The notes beneath the pieces are model-generated. The model saw only the letters and a list, made by a program, of their open reading frames with translations, was not told the DNA's origin and ran no database searches. From Hahellaceae bacterium (GTDB lineage Bacteria > Pseudomonadota > Gammaproteobacteria > Pseudomonadales > Oleiphilaceae), in assembly GCA_016744695.1 (NCBI GenBank), contig JADGDV010000014.1, forward strand, positions 17,125 to 81,124: a DNA stretch of 64,000 bases. Direction: 5' to 3'. Position 1 is the first letter of the stretch; each line of letters begins with the position of its first letter. Positions 36,668 to 45,918 of this stretch are shown here, in pieces. The position numbers and the translations under genes are program-made.

Positions 36668-37981
36668 ATGGATTCAGAGAAGAAGGAAACCGTTCTGTTT
36701 GTCGATGATGAAGCGCCGATACTTTCATCGTTAAAGCGTCTATTTAGAAAGGCGAGTTTTAATTGCTGTTTTGCTGAGAGCGGAGAAGAAGGGCTGAAAT
36801 TATTGGAGGGTCAAACGGTTGACTTGATTGTCTCTGATATGCGGATGCCGAAAATGAGTGGTGCTGAGTTTTTGGCTATTGCCCGCACAAAATGGCCAGA
36901 CACCATGAGAATATTGCTTACTGGCCACTCAGACATTAGTGCAACGATTGATGCGTTAAATAAAGGCGGGATATATCGATATATTAGTAAGCCCTGGAAT
37001 GATCAGGAACTTGAAGAGGCTATTGAGCAAAGTCTGCGGTTACGTCGCTTAGAGCGTGAGCGTGTTGAATTGTTAGAACTCACGCAAAGCCAGAATGATA
37101 AATTACAGTCGTTTAATGTTGAGTTGGAAAACAGAGTAGACGCCCGCACCCAGGAGATTCAGCAAACCGCCGATATGCTTGATATGGCATACGATGAGTT
37201 AAAAGAAAGTTACGACCTGTTTATTCGAGTGTTTTCGACGATAGTCAGTAGTCGATTTAATTCTCAACGCATCAATACGAGTATGATGGCTGATCTTGCC
37301 AAAAAAATAGCTGTAAAAGTTAACTTATCAGAAGATGAGACAACCCATATATACTATGCCTGCCTACTGCATGAGCTTGGTAAGCTTAGTTTGCCAGACA
37401 ATATATTGGCGCAGTCAGAAGCGTTATTGGATAACGAAAGCTTTGAAGTTTACAGGCAGTACCCTGCGTTGGGTGAAATGGTTTTGATGAGCATAGAAAG
37501 GCTAGCATTATCATCAAAAATCATTGGTACCCATATGGAGCGTTATGATGGGACAGGCTTTCCTAATGGCCTCAAAGGAACGGCTATACCACGGGGTGCT
37601 CGGTTGTTGCGTGTGGTACGAGATTTTATTGGCTTACAAATTGGTGTGATTGAAAGAGAGCCAATGAATCATGATGATGCGTATGCTTATCTTAAGGCAC
37701 ATGCGGGGAAAATTTATGATCCCGGTGTCGTTAAGGTTTTAGGATTATTTCAAAAGGACTTTATAGTAGAGTCAGTCAATGCCAATGAAATTCAAATAAG
37801 TGTTATGACACTTAAGCCTGGAATGGTTATTTCCAAAGATGTCACGAATGCTAATGGCATTTTATTGATAGCAGAGGGGTCCACTCTTACAGACACAATA
37901 ATAGATAGGTTTATGTCTATTGAACGTTTGGAAAATAAGAAACTGAAAGTATATATATACCTCGATGGAGAAAAGAAATGA
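36668..37981 (+). CDS. Response regulator with degenerate HD-GYP domain
   Basis: A 437-residue protein with a receiver domain (LFVDDEAP; phospho-acceptor Asp57 in LIVSDMRMP), a coiled-coil linker (about 125-185) and an HD-GYP-like domain. In the latter, the canonical HD is HE (His235-Glu236 in LLHELGKL), and the later motif reads HMERYDGTGFPNGLKG with His289 rather than HHE and with GFP rather than GYP. The region following, ARLLRVVRDFIGL, lacks the normal metal-binding VADxxDAL. Catalytic activity against c-di-GMP is therefore doubtful. It is eight bases after the soluble kinase and overlaps the next gene by four. Confidence 0.88.
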   Translation: MDSEKKETVLFVDDEAPILSSLKRLFRKASFNCCFAESGEEGLKLLEGQTVDLIVSDMRMPKMSGAEFLAIARTKWPDTMRILLTGHSDISATIDALNKGGIYRYISKPWNDQELEEAIEQSLRLRRLERERVELLELTQSQNDKLQSFNVELENRVDARTQEIQQTADMLDMAYDELKESYDLFIRVFSTIVSSRFNSQRINTSMMADLAKKIAVKVNLSEDETTHIYYACLLHELGKLSLPDNILAQSEALLDNESFEVYRQYPALGEMVLMSIERLALSSKIIGTHMERYDGTGFPNGLKGTAIPRGARLLRVVRDFIGLQIGVIEREPMNHDDAYAYLKAHAGKIYDPGVVKVLGLFQKDFIVESVNANEIQISVMTLKPGMVISKDVTNANGILLIAEGSTLTDTIIDRFMSIERLENKKLKVYIYLDGEKK

Positions 37982-38508
37982 CTGTAATTGTAATCATTGA
38001 TGACGAGATTAATATTCTCAAGTCTATCCAAAGAGTATTACGTCATGAGCCTTGGGAGGTCTTAACCTTTAATGACCCTCATCAGGCTATTCGTGACTTG
38101 AGTGGTCGCCGTGATATTGATGTAATTATATCTGATTATCGTATGCCGCAAATGAATGGTGTTGAGCTATTACAATCCTTAAAAGAGCAATGCCCTGATT
38201 CTATTCGTATGATATTAAGTGGTCAGGTAGATATGGAGGCGGTGTTAAACGCGATTAATAAAGCGGAGGTCTATCGCTTTATTATGAAACCATGGAATGC
38301 TGAAGACCTCGTTATTACATTAAAAAATGCCATAGCCCATAATCAGCTTATTATAGAAAATAAACAACTGGCAGAAACGGTAAGGGCCCAGCATAAAGAA
38401 ATTAACAGACACGTAACCGAGCTTAAACGACTTGAGAAAGATTCCCCTGGTATTACGCAAGTGGATTGGGCGGAGGATGGTTCGATAGACTTCACTGATG
38501 AGTTTTAA
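37978..38508 (+). CDS. Response regulator with C-terminal coiled coil
   Basis: A 176-residue protein: a receiver domain at residues 3-120 (IVIIDDE; phospho-acceptor Asp53 in VIISDYRMP; KPW at the end) followed by a short helical region (IIENKQLAETVRAQ) and an acidic tail. No output domain is present, so it probably acts by protein contact or as a phosphate sink. It closely resembles the receiver of the preceding gene. The start overlaps the preceding stop by four bases. It is the last gene of the four-gene operon, and its stop codon lies in the terminator stem. Confidence 0.88.
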   Translation: MTVIVIIDDEINILKSIQRVLRHEPWEVLTFNDPHQAIRDLSGRRDIDVIISDYRMPQMNGVELLQSLKEQCPDSIRMILSGQVDMEAVLNAINKAEVYRFIMKPWNAEDLVITLKNAIAHNQLIIENKQLAETVRAQHKEINRHVTELKRLEKDSPGITQVDWAEDGSIDFTDEF

Positions 38509-38554
38509 CCTAGTCGAAAAAGCTTATATTTCTCGACTAGGTTAAAATCATTTT
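38503..38554. terminator. Strong terminator between the kinase and giant operons
   Basis: A 15-bp perfect inverted repeat (TTTTAACCTAGTCGA / TCGACTAGGTTAAAA) with a 15-base loop ends at 38547 and is followed by TCATTTTTTT on the plus strand. It separates the convergent kinase operon and the 1396-residue gene. The TAA stop of the last kinase-operon gene is part of the left arm. Confidence 0.85.
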
Positions 38555-38555
38555 T

Positions 38556-41500
38556 TTACAATTCTTCCTTCTCTGCTTGAGCACTCGAAAGCTTTAGCCA
38601 TCCCTCCTGAATCGTTGACGGTGTATGAGATAACTTTGGCTCAGGCACCGCATCGACCACGGGTGATTCATCCCAAACGGTTAAGCCTGTTTTCCTCACC
38701 CAACTCCAATTACCCTGTATTTCAGAGGGAAGTGGCATTCGTATCGTTTCTGGGTTACTTAGAATAGGGCCAACGCGGAAGGTCACTGACATATTCTCAA
38801 GTGCAGTAGCCACATGCTCTCTCAGTAGTTCAATCTTTTTACGAGGCAATATGCCACTCGTGGCATGCACACCGCCTCGCGGATCAATCACTAGCGTTAA
38901 CATCACACTCTTTGATGCGGGGTCTGTCTTGCCTGGTGCGACAGGGCGCACCTTTATTACGGGGGCTTCGTTAATATAAGGGTGCTTAACCGGCTCTGCG
39001 GTTGAAGCTTCCGAATAGGATGAGTAAAACCCTTGTGTGGTTTGGATTGCGCCTAAATAGCCATGATGAGGACGTGATGGACGTGTCTGGTTGGCGATCT
39101 CTTCATGGATGGGGTAAAACTGGCTGTAGTCATCATTAATGAAATAGCCAATTAAACCATCGCCGAGTCGCGTTAGTTCGCCTAAACGTACATCAAATGC
39201 CGTGCTGCTTAGGTCGCCTTGAGTTTCTAGTTCTTTGGTTTCCAAGCGTAGGCTAGCCCTTACGACAGCCAGTGGTCGACCCACTAATACTGATAAGTGT
39301 TCATCACCTTCGCGGCCCAAGGGGTCGACCGTCCATAAGGTCGAATCTATCATCCGTAGCAGTGCACCTAATGCGGAGTCGTTTGAATAGCTAGGGGTCT
39401 CTTCAGAAACGGTCATTTCAGGGTTTAAAGCACGTTGTGCATCGTGCTCTCCTGCCGCTAACAAACCATTCACTACGCCTTGAAGGTGCTTGTTATTGAC
39501 GGAGGGTGGAGCACCAAACGAACCGGGGTCGCCGGGTACGCCTTGCCATTCTAATGAGGTCGTTAGTATTTCACCAGAAATAGGGCGTCTGCGTTGAACC
39601 TGACCGAGACTATAGCCTTGATCATCATAGAACTCTAAGGCTTCATCTAAATGATCAGGTAGCAGCCATCCACAAATGGGAGAAATCGTTTTACTCGCAT
39701 CTTGTTGATCATTTTCAGCTTGGATCATTCTGAACATGAGTCGACTGGGTTGAACAATACGTGGAGGCAATCGCATCATCTGAGGTGAGTCTGCATTACT
39801 TTCCATATCTTCGGCTTTAATCGGGTTGTTCAGGGTTTCATGGCTAACATCAATGTATTGGCCAAAGGCATCAACGATGCGTAATTTTACTAACCTGAAA
39901 TGTCCCGCGCGTACTGGGAACTTCTTAAGATTACTGATCGTTCGTTTCTCTTGTTCTAACTGGTCGAGCCCTTTCTCTTCTGCTTCGTTGCCATTAACCA
40001 AAGGAGAAAATTGGTAATCATCAACTTGGGCTAATAGGTAATCATTAAACCCTGATATATTACCGGATAGTACATCGAGCTTTTCTATGGCTTCTCGCAA
40101 CTCACCTAAAGCCAATTCTTGGGCATCATTTGCAATATCTTCGGCTGAGCCATCTTCTGCGAGGTCTTCATCTTCAATAAATTTCGTTAGTCGGTCTGCC
40201 ATAGTTCTTGTAACGGCGGGAGTAAGCAGGGTCGACCCTTGGTAGGAATAACCCTCTCTCGTTTCTGTATTGGTATCGTTAGTGTCCGTTGTATCGTAAT
40301 CGTGCTCGTCTAGGTTCCAGTCATCACGATGGTTCGTATTAGGTAGCCACTCTACTTGCCAGTCCATATGAAGAGGAACCCAAGGCTTACGCCATGGTTT
40401 TTGTGCAAACTCGTTGGGTTGCCTACCTTCTATGGTTGCAACACTCGCTAATACCTGAGCATCTAATTCTGGGTTGATCTGCAGGTTTTTCATTAATGAA
40501 ATTTGTACTTGGTACTTTTGGGTGATGCTCTCTGCGGTGAGCTTATCGAGTGTGTACTGTTTAGATGGGTATTGCTTGTCTAATGCCCCTGATGATTGCA
40601 ACCCTAAGATATGACTTGCGGCGATTGATGCATTATCCAGATCTAGTAATAAGGCTTCATTAAATAAAGCGTGAGTCTCTGGGGGAATTTGGCCTGAGTG
40701 TAACCGACCATTTGTAATGTGATTGGGTTTAACCGTATACAGAGTGTTGATTTTACTTGTGTTTCTTGCCTTATGGCCGATGTTAATACCCACGCTGGTG
40801 ACGGTTTCATCACTTAACCGACAAATCAATAAACCATCGTCGGAAAGTCGACTGTCTTCACCATGTTTATAGCCGCGTTTAGCTTCAGAAAAAAGAATAA
40901 CCGGGTCTTTTGGTTGCCAATAACGAGGCATCGATTTACGAATAGCAACCGATTTTCTTGGTTTGGCTTTTCGTTTAAAAGTGTCTGGATTGGCTTTTTT
41001 GAGCATGTTTTCTTTAGTTAATGCCATGCCATCTTTTCGCACAAAAAATCTGGATTTAACGTTTGAACGTGTCTTTTTATCGTCTTTTTTAACGGTACTT
41101 TTTTGTTTTCTACCTTGGTGCTCCCATACTTTTTTTCGCTCTATGCTGTTAGCTTCACTGCTTGAGAGGTCTGGGAATGCGTCACCTTCCATAATAGTGT
41201 CGGTAACAAATCCACCCGGCTGAGATTCAAAATCTTCTGAATGCAATAAAGACTCTAGCGTTGCTAAGCCATCTTGCTCCTGTAGTTCAGGTAATAAGCC
41301 GTAGTGGTAACCGTTATAGATACGTTCAGCATGTTGGTGATCTGCATTTTTTGCGAGTAGTGCAGAAAGTGCTTCAACGCCTGTGTTGCCTACGCAAACA
41401 GAGAGGTTGTCTGGGTTGGGTTTGCCTGAATTTTTTGGATCGTAATTACCACCATGCTTATTCCACTTAACACCGTAGGTCATACTGTGGCATAACATCT

Positions 41501-42746
41501 GCCTAGGCCAGTAGGATAAAAAGTCAGCATCAATTGCAACAAAAGCCTGTTCGGCGATTTCAGAGAATCGCGCTGATTCTTCTGATAGGTAAGTGAAAGC
41601 ACTACCTGAATTAATTGTGTTTAGTGCATTGTTAGCAATGTTAAGGATGCCGCTATCAAATAGAACGCCACTCGTGGAGGCCTGTGTCGGTGTTGATGCA
41701 AAGGCAGACGCAGACGCAGACTTTGCCACATATTCTAAATCCCTATATGCCTTTGGTCGCGTTGCATCGCTATACTCTACTTTAAGGCCCGCCAAACGTT
41801 CTTTTTGTTTTTGGTTCTTTTCCAGGCTTGCCAATCGAGCGTTAGCATCTTCAGTATCGCTGGACAATGCCCAGCCCATTTGATTAAGTTTTTCTTTCCA
41901 TTGCTCTTTCGATGTTGGCTCATACAAAGGGTCATCATTTTTATCTGAATACCAGCCTGTTACCAAATAGCTAATAGGGCCACGATCGACATCAGACATG
42001 TCGTCATAAAACCCTAGTTTTCCTTCAACATTATCGTAATAGGCGGCGTAGCCAGGGTCACCTTCTCCTATCGCAGTAAGCCATCGGTCATTGTTGTTAT
42101 CTCTATCTTCTACAAAACTCCCGAGAGAGACGACTCTATCTGCTTTATCAATGGCTTCACTCTTGATGACCCAAGCACGCACCTGACGCTTGCTGTTATT
42201 GTTTGCGCCAGGGGATGAGCGAGTCACTAGCCAACGATCAGGCACCAGAGGGAACTCGGTATTTTCATTAACTTCAAGGTCGTTTTGTTCTTGCTGAATT
42301 GAAGATGATTCAGACGGTGGTGTTTCATCTTGTTCATTAGAAACGGTTGTTCCATGGGTTAAACCATCGGGTAAGGACCAATGAAGGTAGATGCCGTGCT
42401 TACGTTTTTCATAGGTAGCAAAGGGAACTCTTCCACCGACTACTTGTGGGTCTTCAGATTGAACGTTTTCTGATGCTGTAGTGGCGTTAGACCTTGCTGA
42501 ATCTACGCCTTCAAACTTCTCTTTCTCTTCTGTGTATCCCGCAATATTATTCGGGTTAAATAAAACGTTAGCCCACGCGTCTTTCTCATTAGATTTGTCA
42601 ACAACCAGTACATCCAGCTCTACTGGCACAAGAAGACATGGCCCTCGCCAAAGTAAAGGGTCATTGGTTCTAATGATTTTTGCGTTTAGTCCTTCAGCCA
42701 ATACTAAATTTTGATAAGCTTTTTCTATTTTATAATTACGTTTCAT
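38556..42746 (-). CDS. Uncharacterised 1396-residue protein of the giant operon
   Basis: This cytoplasmic-looking protein has no signal peptide, no membrane segment and no enzymatic motif that I can name. Features that look family-conserved are LLWRGPCLLVPVELDVLVV near the N-terminus, HGIYLHWSLPDGLTHGT, VPDRWLVTR, IGEGDPGYAAYYDNVEG, YLVTGWYSD, ICGWLLPDHLDEALEFYDD and LVGRPLAVVRASLRL. I recognise the pattern from large uncharacterised bacterial proteins but cannot give a family name. Residues about 545-610 are rich in Lys and Arg. The gene is last in the operon and overlaps the 391-residue gene by four bases. It ends about 50 bases from the terminator at 38503. Function unknown. Confidence 0.93.
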   Translation of the reverse strand: MKRNYKIEKAYQNLVLAEGLNAKIIRTNDPLLWRGPCLLVPVELDVLVVDKSNEKDAWANVLFNPNNIAGYTEEKEKFEGVDSARSNATTASENVQSEDPQVVGGRVPFATYEKRKHGIYLHWSLPDGLTHGTTVSNEQDETPPSESSSIQQEQNDLEVNENTEFPLVPDRWLVTRSSPGANNNSKRQVRAWVIKSEAIDKADRVVSLGSFVEDRDNNNDRWLTAIGEGDPGYAAYYDNVEGKLGFYDDMSDVDRGPISYLVTGWYSDKNDDPLYEPTSKEQWKEKLNQMGWALSSDTEDANARLASLEKNQKQKERLAGLKVEYSDATRPKAYRDLEYVAKSASASAFASTPTQASTSGVLFDSGILNIANNALNTINSGSAFTYLSEESARFSEIAEQAFVAIDADFLSYWPRQMLCHSMTYGVKWNKHGGNYDPKNSGKPNPDNLSVCVGNTGVEALSALLAKNADHQHAERIYNGYHYGLLPELQEQDGLATLESLLHSEDFESQPGGFVTDTIMEGDAFPDLSSSEANSIERKKVWEHQGRKQKSTVKKDDKKTRSNVKSRFFVRKDGMALTKENMLKKANPDTFKRKAKPRKSVAIRKSMPRYWQPKDPVILFSEAKRGYKHGEDSRLSDDGLLICRLSDETVTSVGINIGHKARNTSKINTLYTVKPNHITNGRLHSGQIPPETHALFNEALLLDLDNASIAASHILGLQSSGALDKQYPSKQYTLDKLTAESITQKYQVQISLMKNLQINPELDAQVLASVATIEGRQPNEFAQKPWRKPWVPLHMDWQVEWLPNTNHRDDWNLDEHDYDTTDTNDTNTETREGYSYQGSTLLTPAVTRTMADRLTKFIEDEDLAEDGSAEDIANDAQELALGELREAIEKLDVLSGNISGFNDYLLAQVDDYQFSPLVNGNEAEEKGLDQLEQEKRTISNLKKFPVRAGHFRLVKLRIVDAFGQYIDVSHETLNNPIKAEDMESNADSPQMMRLPPRIVQPSRLMFRMIQAENDQQDASKTISPICGWLLPDHLDEALEFYDDQGYSLGQVQRRRPISGEILTTSLEWQGVPGDPGSFGAPPSVNNKHLQGVVNGLLAAGEHDAQRALNPEMTVSEETPSYSNDSALGALLRMIDSTLWTVDPLGREGDEHLSVLVGRPLAVVRASLRLETKELETQGDLSSTAFDVRLGELTRLGDGLIGYFINDDYSQFYPIHEEIANQTRPSRPHHGYLGAIQTTQGFYSSYSEASTAEPVKHPYINEAPVIKVRPVAPGKTDPASKSVMLTLVIDPRGGVHATSGILPRKKIELLREHVATALENMSVTFRVGPILSNPETIRMPLPSEIQGNWSWVRKTGLTVWDESPVVDAVPEPKLSHTPSTIQEGWLKLSSAQAEKEEL

Positions 42747-43918
42747 TGGCCACCTCTTGGAGGTACGGGAGCGTACGCTTCGTTTGTTAGCTGTTGAATT
42801 TCTTGGTCAGAGAGTTTGCTAATCGCCGTGGTAATACCAATGGTTGCGCCTTTGTATTGGCTGGCCATTTCAAACTTTGGCATATTGTCTAAGGGGGCTT
42901 GTTTTCCGCCCCTTTGAAAACGCTGTTGATAGGGGAATTGCAACATTTGCACACTAAATTCAGCGGCTGTTAACGGTGCATTGTAATCAAACACGTCGGT
43001 GTCATCGACGGCTCTTTTTATGTCATTAAGCGCGGTGTGAACAGCCTTTTGTAGTTCTTCTATATGTAATACTTGAGGGTTAGCTTTGCGAACAGGGATG
43101 CTAACAGTATATTGCTCATCACTTGTTCTTGGTATGCCATCAATAGGGTTGCCTTCATCGTCTTTCCACGCCACTTCATAGCCCGCATGTTCACCGGTCA
43201 TATGGCGTAGCTTCATATACAAACCGCTGGGGCAAGTTGTAGAACCCTTCACCTCGTTGTTGACGAGCGTTGCTTGTACGCCAAATTGAATGCCTTCACG
43301 AGGCTCTTCAATATCAACAATATCGGGAATACCATCAAACAAACATAATAAAATATCAGGGCCTAAACGGTCCATTCTCAGCAAACGTAAAGGGGTTCCA
43401 TTTGAGGTGTTTTTACCTCTATACGCTTTAACTTCTAGCCCCGTCCAACCTGAAACCGCTTGAGAGCGAAATAGAAACCCCGTCATATCAGCCGCACTTT
43501 TTTTGGCTTTTACCCTTGAATGACGCACATTTTTGGCTTTACTTTCAGTTTCGCGCAATTTAGTTCTAATATTACGTTCTTCATCGTCTAGTGCGCCCAC
43601 GACTTTATTAAAAACAGCATGATGATGAGAGAACTCTCTGCTGGTGGTCTTGCCTACACTCAGGGCACCGTCAACCATTCGGTCGGTCCAGTTTCTATCA
43701 ATATAAAAAAACCGAATTGATTCAGGTGGTAGTAATCTTTCGTCAGGAACAAGGTAATCGAAAGGTAAACCGTATAATAATCGTAGTCGACCTAGCCAAT
43801 CGTTTAGGTGTTCAGGGAGAGGCACCTCGGTGCTGTTGTAGACTGATGCCGCATAGTCTTCAACAGATAGACCGTTTACTTGTTGTATAAAATCCTTTGA
43901 ATTAGCCCAACTTTTCAT
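42743..43918 (-). CDS. Uncharacterised 391-residue protein of the giant operon
   Basis: A soluble protein with no signal peptide or membrane helix. Conserved-looking segments are RLRLLYGLPFDYLVPDERLL followed by PPESIRFFYIDRNWTDR, then DGALSVG, SQAVSGWTGLEVKAY, LLRMDRLGPDILLCLFDGIP and EGIQFGVQATL. The middle section (about residues 110-150) is helical and charged. The stretch around the IRFFYIDRNW motif is the part most likely to mark a family, which I have seen in other bacterial operons of this kind but cannot name. It overlaps the next gene by four bases and is two bases after the 665-residue gene. The function is unknown. Confidence 0.93.
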   Translation of the reverse strand: MKSWANSKDFIQQVNGLSVEDYAASVYNSTEVPLPEHLNDWLGRLRLLYGLPFDYLVPDERLLPPESIRFFYIDRNWTDRMVDGALSVGKTTSREFSHHHAVFNKVVGALDDEERNIRTKLRETESKAKNVRHSRVKAKKSAADMTGFLFRSQAVSGWTGLEVKAYRGKNTSNGTPLRLLRMDRLGPDILLCLFDGIPDIVDIEEPREGIQFGVQATLVNNEVKGSTTCPSGLYMKLRHMTGEHAGYEVAWKDDEGNPIDGIPRTSDEQYTVSIPVRKANPQVLHIEELQKAVHTALNDIKRAVDDTDVFDYNAPLTAAEFSVQMLQFPYQQRFQRGGKQAPLDNMPKFEMASQYKGATIGITTAISKLSDQEIQQLTNEAYAPVPPRGGQ

Positions 43919-43920
43919 AA

Positions 43921-45918
43921 TTATAAGTCTCCTGGTCCTTCAAAATCTGTTATGTCGAGTTCATCAAATACCGCTGCGTGTTCGGCATTCAAGTGACCAA
44001 ATTCGTGCTCTGCATCATTAAGTACGGCATCAAAACCACCCGCTAAAACAGAATCTACGGTGAGCGCTAAATCATCCACTAAGTTACCAGTGCCAATGAG
44101 GCCACCGTTTACTTGGCCAGACTGAATATCCATGCCGAGCATTGACTCAACTTGTCCTGATTCTAAGTTGAGCGCTTCCATCACGGCATGGCCATCAAGC
44201 CCTGGTAATTTATCGCTTATATCAGAAAGCCCTGTTGGGTCAGTGAGCGTGCCGAGTAAGGCTTCGTTTAATATTCGTGGGCCAACGCGGTCTAACAGTT
44301 GTTCAATGAGCATCTTATGATCCAGAAACTGGCGGGGATCAAAATTTGGAATCAATAAACCTAGTTTGTCTTTAATATTGTGCCCATTAATTAACTTAGA
44401 GGCTCGTTGGTGGCCTTTTCTTCGCCACTTCAGAAGCTCTAGAGCAAATTTAGAATCGTTCAATGCCATGAGTCGTCCTAACTCAAACGCAGAGGCATAA
44501 CCTACGTTTTCAAGCCCTGTTAGGGGGTCAATACGCCTGGCTTGGTCTGATGTGTGGTAGGGGCCTTCATTCGTATTACGCTCAACACCGACAGGCACCA
44601 TTGGCCCGCGATAGAAACTTGTTTTCTGTTCTCCGTCACGTGCTTGGTGGTTAAGAGGAATATGCCCGCTATCTAATGCAACATGATATTTTGTATTGGG
44701 TGTGGTGGCACTGTTAGTTGCTTGATGAGCGGTCATTCCCATTAAACCGATGCCTCCTGATTCTGGTAAGGCTTTCATTAACCCTTCAAAATCACCTTTG
44801 CCTTCACATTGAAACGTCCAACGCGCCAAACAGATCAGTTTTATGGTGGGCTCAGGGTAAGGAAAACTGTTGAAATCTGGGTTGTAGGTAAACCAAGAAG
44901 CTACAGCGATGGGTGTATTTGCAACATGAATCTCTTCAGTAGATGAGATATGTGTAGTCGCGAGGCTATGGGAGGCAAGCATTGGGCTTGCAGTGCGAGT
45001 ACCTCGTTCATCGTGAACGATGGGCTGTTCTCTTATCTCAGTGTTATAAGGACTACCATAAATAGCTTCATGAACTTGGGTACGATAGGCCATTTCCTTG
45101 GAAACCCGTGAACGGGGTGATGGGTTTCTGGGGGTCGTCAATACATCATGACTTTTAGGAAGCATATCTTCCTGGCCTTCTAAAGAGACCAAACAAGCGA
45201 CATATTTCTGACCACTTACAGGGAGCCGGTTACCCACAACCACTGAGAACCAGCCATCCTTATCTTGGCCTAGCAGTTCTTTATCTTCGGTGTTCACTTG
45301 TCGTACGTGTGTGAGCAAAGGCAGTTCACTAGCAAGGGGGGCGACTTCCTGAAATAGCGAGTTCTTAACTTCTATGCCTAAGCATACCTTGTCTCTCTCT
45401 TTTTGTGTAAGGGAGTCGTATAGTTTGTTGGCGCCAGTCTTACTGGATTCTGGCGCCCAACTAAAGGGTTTATGTGAAAGCACGCTTTCGACAGTAGAGC
45501 TAGGCGGGTCGAGTAAGGTGACCTCATCTTCAGAGAATAACAGAAGCGCTAACCAGGGCTGCTTACTAGTTTCGTCTTCGTTTGAGGTTCGCTCCCAAGG
45601 CAGTGTACGCCTTTTTAATACCGCGCAGGGCAGCCGTGCGTCAAAAGGCCCGTCTGCATTTGCGGGGGGGTAAACTGAATGAATTTCATCAGCTTGTAAT
45701 ATAAAGCGAGGCCCTGTGACGGTAAAAGGCGCGGTATTGATGTCAGGTAGTTTTTTAGAGTAGCCGTCATCAATTGATAAAGACGTATCATCACCTTCCT
45801 CTTGAGTAATCGGTTCTTCTACAGACTGGTTGACCTTTAGCTCGTATTCACCTGCTTTTAAGGGAGGTGGGCAGCTATCGTAAAAAACAACGCTGCCTTT
45901 CTTAGGTTGATTGCTCAT
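43921..45918 (-). CDS. Uncharacterised 665-residue protein of the giant operon
   Basis: A soluble protein without signal peptide. The first 60 residues look like a beta-rich stretch (GSVVFYDSCPPPLKAGEYEL) followed by FTVTGPRFILQADEIHSVYP, LKRRTLPWER, and PWLALLLFSEDEV. The middle contains VASWFTYNPDFNSFPYPEP and CLARWTFQCEGKGDFEGLM. A leucine-rich helical part ends in an acidic tail with HEFGHLNAEH at residues 638-647, which contains an HExxH pattern. No known family can be named. The ATG overlaps the stop of the 3670-residue gene by four bases, and the next gene starts two bases after its stop. Confidence 0.93.
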   Translation of the reverse strand: MSNQPKKGSVVFYDSCPPPLKAGEYELKVNQSVEEPITQEEGDDTSLSIDDGYSKKLPDINTAPFTVTGPRFILQADEIHSVYPPANADGPFDARLPCAVLKRRTLPWERTSNEDETSKQPWLALLLFSEDEVTLLDPPSSTVESVLSHKPFSWAPESSKTGANKLYDSLTQKERDKVCLGIEVKNSLFQEVAPLASELPLLTHVRQVNTEDKELLGQDKDGWFSVVVGNRLPVSGQKYVACLVSLEGQEDMLPKSHDVLTTPRNPSPRSRVSKEMAYRTQVHEAIYGSPYNTEIREQPIVHDERGTRTASPMLASHSLATTHISSTEEIHVANTPIAVASWFTYNPDFNSFPYPEPTIKLICLARWTFQCEGKGDFEGLMKALPESGGIGLMGMTAHQATNSATTPNTKYHVALDSGHIPLNHQARDGEQKTSFYRGPMVPVGVERNTNEGPYHTSDQARRIDPLTGLENVGYASAFELGRLMALNDSKFALELLKWRRKGHQRASKLINGHNIKDKLGLLIPNFDPRQFLDHKMLIEQLLDRVGPRILNEALLGTLTDPTGLSDISDKLPGLDGHAVMEALNLESGQVESMLGMDIQSGQVNGGLIGTGNLVDDLALTVDSVLAGGFDAVLNDAEHEFGHLNAEHAAVFDELDITDFEGPGDL

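Noticed and set aside
38510..38560. A direct repeat of the tRNA 3' end that would mark an island boundary
   Set aside because: The region contains only the terminator hairpin; no match to the tRNA end was seen.
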